A DNA stretch of 37,548 bases, taken from the NCBI GenBank assembly GCA_964386785.1, contig CAYLUD010000008.1:1-37548 (forward strand), read 5' to 3'. Position 1 is the stretch's first letter. Each line of letters opens with the position of its first letter. The translations under genes were made by a program, and so were the position numbers. Below the pieces are notes generated by a model that worked only from the letters and a program-made list of their open reading frames with translations, ran no database searches and was not told the origin of the DNA. Positions 1 through 9,153 of the stretch are shown here, in pieces. Source of the stretch: SZAS-3 sp964386785. Lineage in GTDB: Bacteria > Chlamydiota > Chlamydiia > Chlamydiales > JAAKFR01.

Positions 1-147
1 AGTTTGCTTCCATAAAGTATGCGTCATGATTTCTTATGTCAAACTGGCGTTAAAATCATTTCAGATCGTTACAGAAATAGGCGAAAAAGATTTGGCCTAC
101 GTTTTAATCTTATCGCTGGGTTGTACAATTTTGAGCTTGAAATTTGA
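1..147 (+). pseudogene. IS5-family transposase, C-terminal fragment
   Basis: Frame 1 from about base 16 to the TGA at 145-147 reads QTGVKIISDRYRNRRKRFG and then a LRFNLIAGLYNFELEI tail. This is the typical C-terminus of IS5-family DDE transposases, in which the RYRNRRKRFGLRFNLIA block follows the last catalytic segment. A TAA at 13-15 interrupts the frame. The upstream catalytic part is either outside the window or lost, so this is called a remnant. The family is assigned by recalled similarity of the C-terminal block; the subgroup cannot be stated. Confidence 0.7.
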
Positions 148-314
148 TTTTTGAAAGAAGTCTATTGTCACCCAAATCTAAGGACCTTGTGGATAAGCTG
201 TTGTTGTGAAACAAAAACTTTATTTCAAAAAATGCTCTTTTTCAAGAAATTAGCATTCGCTTACGTCAAACTGGCGTTGGAATATGTGACTTCTGGTTCG
301 TCATGAGCCCCCAC
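148..314. other. Gene-free stretch with a partial repeat of the transposase fragment
   Basis: No gene is visible. Around 262-283 the string TTACGTCAAACTGGCGTT nearly repeats bases 34-51 (TTATGTCAAACTGGCGTT). In frame it reads LRQTGVGI, against LCQTGVKI in the transposase fragment. It may be a second, more decayed scrap of the same element. Confidence 0.35.
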
Positions 315-2054
315 TCAAGGAGTCGCGATTCTAAAATCTCGAATCAAGAGCTGAATACTGCTTTTATTTTGAAAACGGTTAATTTGGGGAGTATACGCAA
401 TCTCTAAAGATAAGGGCTTTTTCTGGATCTCTAATCGTCGCTCAGCCATGCCAAATGCAATTCCCTCTAACATACGATCACCCTGTTCTAAATAGAGTTT
501 CAGGTGATGTCCTCCGATCACCTTAGGCAACCAGGTCTGCTGCGCTCGACAATAGAGGATTGGTGCAGGGTTCTCATTGCCATAAGGCTCCAAGAGCTCA
601 AGAGCGGAAAGTAAATCGTAGGACAAATCACAGAAATCTGTAGGTGCATCTAGATAGAGTTTCGGGACGATATCCTGATCCTTTAAACTAGAATTGGCCG
701 CATGGAGGAATCGTTTGGTAAATTTAGGAATAGCTGCCGCTGGTAAGGTTATGCCCGCAGCAAAATCATGTCCTCCATAATTTAGAAATAGATCGGCATT
801 TTTTTTAAGAACCTGTAACAAGGGAAATTCTTTGATGGTGCGGATAGAGCCCTTTCCTACCTCCCCATCTATAGCAATAATTGCAGTAGGACGATGGTAC
901 TGCTTTGCAATGCGCGAAGCTACAATAGGAATGACTCCAGGATGCCAATGCGGAGCACTCAAGACAAGTGCCTTGTTTTGCAATAGAGCCGGATTGCAAG
1001 CTAAGAGATGGTCTACTTCTGAGGATACCTGTGCCTCAATCTTTTGTCGTTCCAGATTGAATAGATCCAATGTTTTGGCTAAGGTTTCTGCTCTCTCTTC
1101 ATCGCGTACTAGGAGCAGGTCTACTCCTTTCGTGGGATCTGCAATACGACCTAAAGAATTAAGGCGTGGCGCAATTTTGCAGGCAATTTCAATAGGACCC
1201 GCTTCCTGTGGGTGGAGGCTACAGATTTGAAATAACTTCATCAATCCCACGCGTTTTGTATGATGTAGTTGTTTTAATCCATAACGCACAAGAATGCGAT
1301 TCTCGCCTCGCAATACCCCCATGTCAGCCAGTGTCCCAATCGCAACTAAATCTAAGTACACCTTGAGGTCGACTCGCTTATTGGATACCATCTTGAGTTG
1401 TACCAACGCTTGAAACACAGCATGTGCCAATTTAAAAGCCACACCCACCCCAATCAAATCGCGATTCGGATACGTTTGTTGAGGTAATTTAGGATTCAAA
1501 ATAGCACAGCAAGTAGGTAGTTTTTCTGTCGGCTCATGGTGATCGGTAATAATCACATCAATGCCAGCTTGTTGCACCTTAGACAATTCTTTATGTGCCG
1601 TAATGCCACAGTCCACTGTAATCAATAAGCGACATTGATGCTCTTGAGCAAATTCAATCGTGTGGTCAAAAAGCTGTGGACGAGGAATATTATGCTGAGG
1701 AATATAATAATGAACTGTCCCGCCAACCCGTTTAATAAACTCTGTAAGCAGAGCTGTCCCCGTCATGCCATCCACATCATTATCCCCATAAATCAGGATG
1801 GCTTCTTCTTCACGTAACGCCCTCACGATCCGTTCGACAGCTTGATCCATAAAAAGAAACTTTCTTGGATCCTCTAAATCAGGGAGTTGTGAATAAAAAT
1901 AAGAACGAATTTCTTCAGGATCGGAGACCCCACGCGTTAATAGGATGTGCGCTAAAATAGGGTGAATGTGAAGCGCTTCTGTGATAGCTTCCACTGCTTG
2001 TGCATCGTAGGTAGGATATATCCAGTGAGGCATTGGTTTATCAGGTAGCGGCAT
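315..2054 (-). CDS. recJ: Single-stranded-DNA-specific exonuclease RecJ
   Basis: RecJ is a 5'-3' single-strand DNA exonuclease used in recombination and mismatch/excision repair. The 579-residue protein has the usual length. It shows the DHH-family metal motifs: D91-N-D93-V-D95-G, the ITVDCG block near 145-150, and the DHH triad at 171-173. The C-terminal DHHA1 motif GGHDFAAG lies near residue 440. The start MPLPDKP has no clear Shine-Dalgarno; Met8 is an alternative. In C. trachomatis recJ (CT447) is beside secDF (CT448), as here, and both are on the same strand. Downstream of its stop lie only IS remnants, so the neighbouring genes present in Chlamydiaceae (euo, gltX) are not retained here. 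Confidence 0.95.
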   Translation of the reverse strand: MPLPDKPMPHWIYPTYDAQAVEAITEALHIHPILAHILLTRGVSDPEEIRSYFYSQLPDLEDPRKFLFMDQAVERIVRALREEEAILIYGDNDVDGMTGTALLTEFIKRVGGTVHYYIPQHNIPRPQLFDHTIEFAQEHQCRLLITVDCGITAHKELSKVQQAGIDVIITDHHEPTEKLPTCCAILNPKLPQQTYPNRDLIGVGVAFKLAHAVFQALVQLKMVSNKRVDLKVYLDLVAIGTLADMGVLRGENRILVRYGLKQLHHTKRVGLMKLFQICSLHPQEAGPIEIACKIAPRLNSLGRIADPTKGVDLLLVRDEERAETLAKTLDLFNLERQKIEAQVSSEVDHLLACNPALLQNKALVLSAPHWHPGVIPIVASRIAKQYHRPTAIIAIDGEVGKGSIRTIKEFPLLQVLKKNADLFLNYGGHDFAAGITLPAAAIPKFTKRFLHAANSSLKDQDIVPKLYLDAPTDFCDLSYDLLSALELLEPYGNENPAPILYCRAQQTWLPKVIGGHHLKLYLEQGDRMLEGIAFGMAERRLEIQKKPLSLEIAYTPQINRFQNKSSIQLLIRDFRIATP

Positions 2055-2130
2055 CAGAATGTATCATGCTTGTTAAATATTTTTATAAACAGAGGTTTTT
2101 CATCCCCTGAATAGTTAGGTTGACTGGAAA

Positions 2131-2162
2131 AAAAGGGCTCCCCTTATGAGGGATGCCCTTTT
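2131..2162 (-). terminator. Rho-independent terminator of secDF
   Basis: Inverted repeat AAAAGGGC + TCCC (2131-2142) pairs with GGGA (2150-2153) + GCCCTTTT (2155-2162). On the minus strand the stem is followed by a run of seven T. The hairpin loop contains the secDF stop codon (2144-2146), so the terminator overlaps the end of the gene. Confidence 0.75.
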
Positions 2163-5100
2163 CGTTTTGTGTAAAAAAATAGAAATAACGGAGCTGCTAT
2201 AAATAGAGAGGAAAGAGTTCCTATTGCAATTCCCAATAGCATGATCAACGAAAAATTAAAAATCGCAGCGCCACCAAATAGCACAAGTGCTAGGAGCACA
2301 AGCAACGTGGATCCCGACGTCATCACAGTCCTTCCCAAGGTCACATTGAGTGCGTGATGGATCACTTCCTGCACAGATGCATGGCGCAATCTCTTAAGAT
2401 CCTCTCGGATACGATCAAAGATAATAATGGTATCGTTCAATGAGTATCCCACAATCATCATCAAAGCCCCAATCATTTGTAGATCGATCTGGATGCTAGG
2501 AAAGAACAGGTGTAAGAGAGCTAAAACTCCTACGGTGATGAGCAAATCATGCAATAACCCTAAAGTAGCGCTGATCGCATAGGGATACTCAAAGCGGAAG
2601 ACCAAATAGATGAAAATCGACAGGAAAGCAAAGCCAAGACCAAATAGGGCCTGGTTTTTCATCGCACTCGACAGCTGACCACTGGTTTGTGTCCAATGCT
2701 GATCTAACGTAGGCAAGGTGTCAGGATTTACTGGCACGCCACCTAACTCAAGAGCATGGACAATCCATGTGATGCGATGATCTTTTTGATAAGGGAAAAG
2801 TACTGGCGCCATAGGATCTGTTGGGCTGGATAGATCCCATGCTTTGAGTTGAGAACTCAAAGCCATCCGTAACTGGTTAGGATGGTTCAGTTCTTGTATG
2901 TGGATATCATGACGAGCGGCTCCAGCGTGCACTAATGCTTCTAGAGCTTCCTCTTTATACTGTATGCCTGCTCTAGGTTGTAAATCTACTGTCAATGAGT
3001 AGCCACCGGTAAAATCCATGCCGAAAAGAGAAGACCGCTCAGCAACTACTAGACCTAGACCGATGCAGAGAAAAAGCAATGACCCCCATAGCGCAGGGCG
3101 TGCGTAACGAAGGAAGGGGAACTGTACATCCTTGAATAGTTCCATAAAATGAAGCCTACGCAAGGAATTGCCCTCAGCCCAGTGGGTAAAAAAGACTCGA
3201 GTCATAAAGAGAGCGGTAAACATCGATGAGATCACCCCAATAATAAGAGTCAGAGCAAAACCTTTAATAGGGCCTGAGTCAAAATTTAAAAGAATGAATG
3301 CAGCGATCAATGTGGTTAAATTCGAGTCGAGAATGGCAGAGAATGCCTTGCGATACCCTGCTTGGATTGCCGAGAGCAGGGAACCCATAGAACGCAACTC
3401 CTCTCTCATACGTTCAAAGACGAGTACATTCGCATCTACCGACATGCCAAGCGCTAAAATGATCCCTGCAATACCTGGCAGGGTAAGAGCGGCATGCAGA
3501 TTTTGTAGAACAGCCCAGATGATCAGGAGGTTGATGAACACGGCTACGCTAGCTACCACCCCTCCAAATCGATAATAGATGGACATTGTTGCGATAACAA
3601 GTACGATGGCCAAAATACCAGCTCCAATGGCTTGATGCCGTTGGCTTGTGCCGAGCTCTGGACTGATATTTTCTTCAGAAAGGATTTCTGGAGTAAAGCT
3701 TAGGGACCCAGCCTTTAAATCAGCTGCTAACTGTGTGATTTCTCGTTGAGAAAAGCTACCAGAAATACGAGCCGAATCTTTCAAGGGAGAGTGTAATGCT
3801 GGAGCACTAATGACAGATCCGTTTAAAATCACTGCCATTCTCCACCCTTGCCCACGTGAATACGCCTCGAGTGGAGTCCCTATAATTTTTTCTTCGGAAA
3901 AGTGGCTCGTCCATTGATAAAATGCTTCTCTCGGATTAATCGGTTCCCCACTAGAGGATACAGCAGAGCCCACAACTCCGAAGTGGAGTGAATTTCCATC
4001 TTTTGGGTCATAAGCCGTTTGAATGCCTTGCAGGTTAGATCCTTCCAAAGCATAGTTAGCAAAGACAATCAGAAGAGGGTGACTTTGCCCATGCCAATCC
4101 GATAGTTCCGATCCACGATAGACCGCAAGCGAAGAAAAGGTTTCATCAAATGCATGACTTTTCGTGTAGGTGCCAGGTTCTGCAAAACGCAATCCATGTT
4201 GGTACAAAAGTTGCGCATGTTCGGTCATAGGAAGGAAGAGCCCTTCACTAGCCTTGCGCCCTCCTAGTCGATGCCAAGCAATCGCCTGTAGACTGTCTAA
4301 ATCGGTCCGTTGCGTCATCACGGCTTCACTCCATACCTCTTGCAGAAAGGTCTCTACAGCGTGCGCCAATCCGGCATGACTAGGTCCAAATTTTTCGTTG
4401 ACCACATGGAAATACATTGCCGAAGCTTGAATCAAATCTTGCGCAGCAAAGCCCTGAGATCCAGGAAAGTCAAGGACCATAGTAGCCCCTTCAGTACGCA
4501 AGGCTACTTCAGAAAGCCCTAAACGGTTAACACGCTGGTAGAGCTCATCGCGAGCTTGCTTCAAGTCTGCTTCATCTGTAATGGAGTGGCCACTAGAGTC
4601 TTTTAAGCCAATGCGAACAGTCTTGCCCCCAGATAAATCCAATCCCCATTTCAAAATTTTTCGATCATCACCACGGAAGTATTTTTTTGCACTTAAGATA
4701 CAATTGTTCCACAGTACGCTGCGATTAGGTGGAGGAATCTCTTCTCGTTGCGCAGGATTAAGAGCTACGCGTGCTTGTTGATACTCTTCTTGCCACTTGA
4801 CCAGATCTTCCTGTTCTGCAGTTTCGATACGGTTCCGTGTCAGGATGCGCTGTTCGATATCTGTGAACTCCAAAATCGCCCATTTCTTAGACCCTCGTGT
4901 ATGAAACGATTCTCTGGTCGCTGCTATGAGCGCTTCTTGAGCGTCTTGTAGCTCAAAAATCCAGTCTTTTGCAAACTCCTCAGACAAATGTGCTTCTTGT
5001 GCGGAGTAACGAACAAACCCTTGCTGTAGTAATAACTGCTGTAAGAGTTGCTGGTCCTGAATCCACTGTTGCTTGTCAGGATTGAGAGGCAAGTCTTGGT

Positions 5101-6622
5101 AGGTTTGATCCAAATACCCCATGTTACGAGCAATGACATACAAAGATCCAGGTTGGAATCCCTTAACAGAACGATCTTTGGGAGCATAGAAGACGAAACC
5201 TAATTTTTTCTTAGCCCCATCTTGTTGTTGGTATTCCGAAAAAGAGAATATAGGGTATTCAGAAAGCTGTAAGTTAAGAGTTTTGGGTTTCCAATTTTCT
5301 TGAAACCAAGAGCGAATTTGGTCTGCCTGCTTTTGGTATAATTCCGTAAGGTTGAGAGCTAAGAGGCTCTGGCTAGCAATCAGATCATTCCAGGATATGG
5401 TAAAGCGGTCCTCATGGGCTGCCCAGGTTTCATGAGATTGTTGCGCAACGAAAGCAAGCTCTTGAAATAGCAATTGATTCAACCTCTCTTGATGGAGAGC
5501 GACCGCTTCTGAGTTGGGTACAGCGCTGCGAATCGCCGACACTTCGGGATATAGAATTAAGTCTAATACATCGTGATTCCAGTCGAGTCGTAGAGAAGAT
5601 ACAAAGGGGTTTCCATCTTCTAAATTCACAATCTGAATGCCAGTTTCAGGGATCTCCTCAGAAAGCAAAGAACGTAATACAGATTCAGATAAGGGGGGAT
5701 GGGAAGGCTGGAACAGCGGAGAGACCTCTTTCAAGAAGCCAAGGGCTTCTTGTATCAAACTACTTTGAGCAGTTGCTATCTCTGCTTGTTCCTGTGCCTG
5801 TACATCAGACAGGGTATGGGAGGATTGAGCTGCTTGTGTCCATGTCTTCACATCCTGCTGTTTTTGGTGGAGTAAGGTCTCAAGACGATGCGTAAACCCT
5901 GAGATCGAGCCCCCTGCTGCTGTCAACCGCGCAAAGAACCGGTGTGCAATAGGATCTTTCGCACCAAATGTTTTTTGTACTTCTAAGATTTCACGACTCA
6001 GTCGCAAGAGTTCGCTTTCGGATAAGGTATCGACATGTGCTATCGCTAGAGCATCTGAGGACTCGACACCTAGAGAAAGAGCTATCGGCAACGCTCGTTC
6101 CAAGATCTGTTCGTGATACAGAGGGGAAATTCCCCCATTCTCATCCCGTTTGGAAATTACGGTAAACCATGCATGCATCTCTTCCGGAGAAAAATGAGTG
6201 CCTAATTTGCGTTGCACAAACACGGTGGTCTGCCCCTCTTCCCACGAACGGCGGTCAACCGCCAACTGAGCAGGAACAAAAGGAATCCTAGGACCTGCTC
6301 GCCACAGAACATCCGCAAAGCGACGAGCGTCCTTGGCATGGGAGAACGAAACTTTGGCTACTTGAGAGGTCGTAGGGTCTAATACAATAGCAGTAGGCTT
6401 CAAATTGAGATGGTGGGCAAGCGTACGGAGCCAATCGATAGTAAAAGTTTCTAGGTTATTGACTCGTTGCGCTATTTGCTGAGCAACAGCCACGCCCTCT
6501 TTTTCGGAGACTGGTTTTTTAAGAGGATGAGCATAATAGAATAGGGTGGGCAAAATATTGTAGAGCGTAAGCCCCATGACCCCCAAAATTACCCAAAGTT
6601 GCCAGGATTTCTTTTTATTCAT
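2144..6622 (-). CDS. secDF: SecDF protein-export membrane protein (SecD-SecF fusion)
   Basis: SecDF uses the proton gradient to pull secreted proteins through SecYEG. This 1492-residue protein is a natural SecD-SecF fusion, as in Chlamydia. A first TM segment lies at about residues 7-28. A very large N-terminal periplasmic region precedes the SecD motif GLDLSGG (about 655). The SecD TM block carries GMSVDANVLVFERMRE near 1060. The SecF half has GMDFTGG near 1204 and GYSLNDTIIIFDRIRE near 1397. The ORF can be extended upstream to 6736, but the ATG at 6622 is preferred: it has AAGGA seven bases upstream, its N-terminus MNKKKSWQLW is a normal start, and a near-consensus promoter sits at 6645-6673, inside the extension. 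The roughly 600-residue insert before the P1-like domain is much larger than in E. coli SecD. Confidence 0.95.
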   Translation of the reverse strand: MNKKKSWQLWVILGVMGLTLYNILPTLFYYAHPLKKPVSEKEGVAVAQQIAQRVNNLETFTIDWLRTLAHHLNLKPTAIVLDPTTSQVAKVSFSHAKDARRFADVLWRAGPRIPFVPAQLAVDRRSWEEGQTTVFVQRKLGTHFSPEEMHAWFTVISKRDENGGISPLYHEQILERALPIALSLGVESSDALAIAHVDTLSESELLRLSREILEVQKTFGAKDPIAHRFFARLTAAGGSISGFTHRLETLLHQKQQDVKTWTQAAQSSHTLSDVQAQEQAEIATAQSSLIQEALGFLKEVSPLFQPSHPPLSESVLRSLLSEEIPETGIQIVNLEDGNPFVSSLRLDWNHDVLDLILYPEVSAIRSAVPNSEAVALHQERLNQLLFQELAFVAQQSHETWAAHEDRFTISWNDLIASQSLLALNLTELYQKQADQIRSWFQENWKPKTLNLQLSEYPIFSFSEYQQQDGAKKKLGFVFYAPKDRSVKGFQPGSLYVIARNMGYLDQTYQDLPLNPDKQQWIQDQQLLQQLLLQQGFVRYSAQEAHLSEEFAKDWIFELQDAQEALIAATRESFHTRGSKKWAILEFTDIEQRILTRNRIETAEQEDLVKWQEEYQQARVALNPAQREEIPPPNRSVLWNNCILSAKKYFRGDDRKILKWGLDLSGGKTVRIGLKDSSGHSITDEADLKQARDELYQRVNRLGLSEVALRTEGATMVLDFPGSQGFAAQDLIQASAMYFHVVNEKFGPSHAGLAHAVETFLQEVWSEAVMTQRTDLDSLQAIAWHRLGGRKASEGLFLPMTEHAQLLYQHGLRFAEPGTYTKSHAFDETFSSLAVYRGSELSDWHGQSHPLLIVFANYALEGSNLQGIQTAYDPKDGNSLHFGVVGSAVSSSGEPINPREAFYQWTSHFSEEKIIGTPLEAYSRGQGWRMAVILNGSVISAPALHSPLKDSARISGSFSQREITQLAADLKAGSLSFTPEILSEENISPELGTSQRHQAIGAGILAIVLVIATMSIYYRFGGVVASVAVFINLLIIWAVLQNLHAALTLPGIAGIILALGMSVDANVLVFERMREELRSMGSLLSAIQAGYRKAFSAILDSNLTTLIAAFILLNFDSGPIKGFALTLIIGVISSMFTALFMTRVFFTHWAEGNSLRRLHFMELFKDVQFPFLRYARPALWGSLLFLCIGLGLVVAERSSLFGMDFTGGYSLTVDLQPRAGIQYKEEALEALVHAGAARHDIHIQELNHPNQLRMALSSQLKAWDLSSPTDPMAPVLFPYQKDHRITWIVHALELGGVPVNPDTLPTLDQHWTQTSGQLSSAMKNQALFGLGFAFLSIFIYLVFRFEYPYAISATLGLLHDLLITVGVLALLHLFFPSIQIDLQMIGALMMIVGYSLNDTIIIFDRIREDLKRLRHASVQEVIHHALNVTLGRTVMTSGSTLLVLLALVLFGGAAIFNFSLIMLLGIAIGTLSSLFIAAPLFLFFYTKRKGHPS

Positions 6623-6644
6623 GTTGTTCCTTTTGAATCGGCCC

Positions 6645-6673
6645 AAGATAACATCGCTTTTGCAATCTGTCAA
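6645..6673 (-). promoter_or_regulatory. secDF promoter
   Basis: On the minus strand TTGACA (6668-6673), a 17-nt spacer and TATCTT (6645-6650) form a near-consensus sigma70/sigma66-type promoter. The start site would fall near 6638, giving a leader of about 16 nt that carries the AAGGA ribosome-binding site of the ATG at 6622. Confidence 0.7.
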
Positions 6674-6835
6674 TTCGCCAACGCAATGAAGTCCGCAACA
6701 ACAGATCCTAACTAATTGATATTGGGCTAAATTCAATTGACTTTTTCATAAAGCAACTTTAGGATCAGCCTTTCAGATTATCGAGGTTTGTCACCGCCCA
6801 TACAGGTTGCGTACTCGGGGCTGTCAATTGTAGTA

Positions 6836-6865
6836 TTGCGATTACCTTGAAGCCCATAGTAGGCT
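6836..6865 (+). promoter_or_regulatory. Candidate uppS operon promoter (leaderless type)
   Basis: TTGCGA (6836-6841), an 18-nt spacer and TAGGCT (6860-6865) end 7 nt before the uppS ATG. An alternative, TTGACT (6737-6742) - 17 nt - TAGGAT (6760-6765), would give a leader of about 100 nt. Neither is proven; there is no clear Shine-Dalgarno before the ATG. Confidence 0.35.
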
Positions 6866-6872
6866 ATGCATC

Positions 6873-7607
6873 ATGTGTTCTGATTTTCAAGAAGTTTTTT
6901 GTCGCTCTAGTCTCACCAATCCGCCGCAGCATGTAGCGATCATTATGGATGGAAATCGCCGATGGGGTACTCAGCATGGGAAACCCTTGTCAGGTCATCT
7001 GGAGGGGGTAGGGAGTGTGCAGCGGTGTGTTGAGGGCTCTGTTCGTTTAGGAATCCCATATTTGACTTTATATGCCTTTTCAACAGAAAACTGGAAACGA
7101 CCTGTACACGAGATTGCCCTGTTACATCAATTGATCTGTGAAACACTCGTTTCATATGGAGCTAAGATGAAACAGATGGGGATTTGTCTTCATGTGATTG
7201 GCGATATGAAATCTTTTCCTCAACGAGTCCGGGATTGTTTAGAGTCTGTATGTCAGGATACTGCTGAGGGGAGTAAGTTGCATTTGACACTAGCATTGAA
7301 TTATGGTGGTCGGGATGAGCTTGTGCGTGCTATGAAGAAAATCGTTGCTGCAGTACAACGAGGAGACTTATGTATAGACGATGTAGGTGTAAGTTCTATG
7401 AGTCAGTATTTAGACACTTTTTTTTTGCCAGACCCTAATCTCATGATTCGTACTGCTGATGAAACACGGCTTAGTAATTTCTTGCTTTGGCAGTCTGCTT
7501 ATGCAGAATTTTACACGGTACCAGTTCTTTGGCCAGATTTTACAGAGCACCATCTGTTCGAGGCATGTCTCTATTATCAGTCCCGTTTACGCAAGGAGGG
7601 GGCATGA
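6873..7607 (+). CDS. uppS: Isoprenyl transferase (undecaprenyl diphosphate synthase)
   Basis: This cis-prenyltransferase makes the C55 lipid carrier used for peptidoglycan and surface glycan assembly. The 244-residue protein has the signature HVAIIMDGNRRW (catalytic Asp26), the substrate motif ENWKRP, and the C-terminal block LMIRTADETRLSNFLLWQS with the conserved R-x-SNFLLWQ. TAD replaces the more common TGG/TSG in that block. It is the first gene of the operon uppS-cdsA-cmk-plsC-argS, the same order as C. trachomatis CT450-CT454. Its stop TGA overlaps the cdsA ATG (ATGA, 7604-7607), so translation is probably coupled. Confidence 0.93.
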   Translation: MCSDFQEVFCRSSLTNPPQHVAIIMDGNRRWGTQHGKPLSGHLEGVGSVQRCVEGSVRLGIPYLTLYAFSTENWKRPVHEIALLHQLICETLVSYGAKMKQMGICLHVIGDMKSFPQRVRDCLESVCQDTAEGSKLHLTLALNYGGRDELVRAMKKIVAAVQRGDLCIDDVGVSSMSQYLDTFFLPDPNLMIRTADETRLSNFLLWQSAYAEFYTVPVLWPDFTEHHLFEACLYYQSRLRKEGA

Positions 7608-8512
7608 AAAATCCTGGAATTCGCGATCTTCCTCAGAGATTGGGGATTAGCCTCCTATTGAGCCTTGTAGTAGGCACTCTGATTCTTTTTGCCCATAATG
7701 TGATCTTAAAGTGGTTTTTTGCTGGGGCAGTAGCTTCATTAGCAGCTGTTGGGCTGTGGGAATACTATCAATTTTTGCGTTGTAAAGGGCTTTTTCCTCC
7801 CGTAGTGTTAGGTATGATCCTGACAGTGCTATATGTCATGACAATTTTTTATCGCACGCAATTTCCATCATGGGGGTGGGTGCCTCTTTGGTATCGAGCT
7901 CCAGAAATCGTATTAGGGTGTAGTTTCTTCGTTTGCTTTGCTTATTATGCCTTTCGTTCTCTTCCCGCAATTATTCATGTGGCGACGGCATTTTTGGGGA
8001 TCGTCTATTTAGCCATTCCCTGCGGCATGATTCTGTATATTATGTATTTTTTCCCTTCTGTGGGAGGCCCCAAGAGCGAAGGTACTTGGTGGATTATTTA
8101 TTTACTTGCTGTCACAAAAAGTGCCGATATGGGGGGCTATTTCTTTGGTCGTCTGTTGGGACGCTGGAAATTGGCGCCTAGGATCAGTCCTCATAAAACA
8201 ATTGAAGGGGGGCTCGGAGGATTGGGGGCAGCGGTAGCGATGAGCGTCTTGATAGTCTTTTTTGCCCATCGATATGGGCATGTCTTGCTTCCGATCACGC
8301 CATGGATTGCCATTGGGTTAGGTTTAATGGTAGGGATTTTAGGTCAGCTAGGTGATCTCGCGGAGTCTCTATTAAAGAGGGACGCTGGAGTCAAGGATAG
8401 CAACCAGATTCCAGGAATTGGAGGAGGACTGGATATGGTCGATTCGTTGCTTTTTACGACACCAGTCGTTTACATTGTGATCCGTATCTTGTATACTCCT
8501 TTCACGCTATGA
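7604..8512 (+). CDS. cdsA: Phosphatidate cytidylyltransferase
   Basis: CdsA is the integral-membrane enzyme that makes CDP-diacylglycerol from phosphatidate and CTP, the branch point of phospholipid synthesis. The longest ORF begins at 7487 inside uppS, but the ATG at 7604 is the start: it has AGGAGG at about 7594 and overlaps the uppS stop as ATGA. The 302-residue protein has about eight hydrophobic segments. Its C-terminal CdsA signature is SLLKRDAGVKDSNQIPG followed by GGGLDMVDSLLF. The usual HGG and DR of that signature are replaced by IGG and DM, while the Lys-Asp and final Asp are kept. The next gene, cmk, starts in the stop codon (ATGA at 8509-8512). Confidence 0.93.
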   Translation: MKNPGIRDLPQRLGISLLLSLVVGTLILFAHNVILKWFFAGAVASLAAVGLWEYYQFLRCKGLFPPVVLGMILTVLYVMTIFYRTQFPSWGWVPLWYRAPEIVLGCSFFVCFAYYAFRSLPAIIHVATAFLGIVYLAIPCGMILYIMYFFPSVGGPKSEGTWWIIYLLAVTKSADMGGYFFGRLLGRWKLAPRISPHKTIEGGLGGLGAAVAMSVLIVFFAHRYGHVLLPITPWIAIGLGLMVGILGQLGDLAESLLKRDAGVKDSNQIPGIGGGLDMVDSLLFTTPVVYIVIRILYTPFTL

Positions 8513-9153
8513 TCATTACTATCGATGGTCCTTCAGGTACAGGAAAAACAACTCTAGCACGCCAACTAGCTTCCAAATTAGGCTTCGATCATTTTGATAC
8601 GGGGGCTTTGTATCGGAGTGTGGCTTATGGAGTGCAACATGCTGGTATTCAGTTAGATGACAAGTTGCGTATTATGGAATTTTTGACGCAATTCCATCTT
8701 GATATTCGTACGGAACAGGCTCAAAAACAGTATATCCTGAATGGTCTGGATATTACCTCTTGTATTCGTACTGAAGAGATTTCACGGCTTGCTTCTCTTA
8801 TTGCGTGCATTCCAGAAGTGCGACAATCCTTGATTCAAATCCAACGTAGGTATGCACAAGGGTGTAATGTTGTGTGTGAAGGTCGGGATATGGGATCGAC
8901 GGTCTTCCCAGAAGCCGAGTATAAGTTTTTTCTTACCGCAGACCCAGAGATCAGGGCGCAGCGCCGTCAGCAACAGTTAGGAGCGACCATTTCTCAACAA
9001 GAAATTCTACAAGCATTGAATGCGAGGGATCAATTAGACGAACACCGGGCTTGCTCCCCTTTACGACAAGCAGATGGTGCGTATCGAATCGACACGTCTC
9101 ATCTTACGATAGATCAAGTGTTACAACTTATGATGGAGAATATAGCTTTGTGA
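8509..9153 (+). CDS. cmk: Cytidylate kinase
   Basis: Cmk phosphorylates CMP and dCMP. In this operon it would recycle the CMP released by CDP-diacylglycerol-dependent reactions. The 214-residue protein begins with the P-loop IDGPSGTGKTTLA (about residues 5-17), then FDTGALYRSVA, the NMP-binding region, and the GRDMGSTVFPEAEYKFFLTA block with RAQRR of the lid. The length is typical. The start is fixed by the 4-bp overlap with cdsA, and the stop overlaps the plsC GTG (9150-9153). Confidence 0.94.
   Translation: MIITIDGPSGTGKTTLARQLASKLGFDHFDTGALYRSVAYGVQHAGIQLDDKLRIMEFLTQFHLDIRTEQAQKQYILNGLDITSCIRTEEISRLASLIACIPEVRQSLIQIQRRYAQGCNVVCEGRDMGSTVFPEAEYKFFLTADPEIRAQRRQQQLGATISQQEILQALNARDQLDEHRACSPLRQADGAYRIDTSHLTIDQVLQLMMENIAL

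Noticed and set aside
6623..6736. N-terminal extension of secDF
   Set aside because: It contains the promoter and Shine-Dalgarno of the ATG at 6622 and no recognisable protein sequence.
9051..9149. N-terminal extension of plsC inside cmk
   Set aside because: GTG 9150 overlaps the cmk stop and is preceded by GGAG; the extension is out-of-phase cmk sequence.
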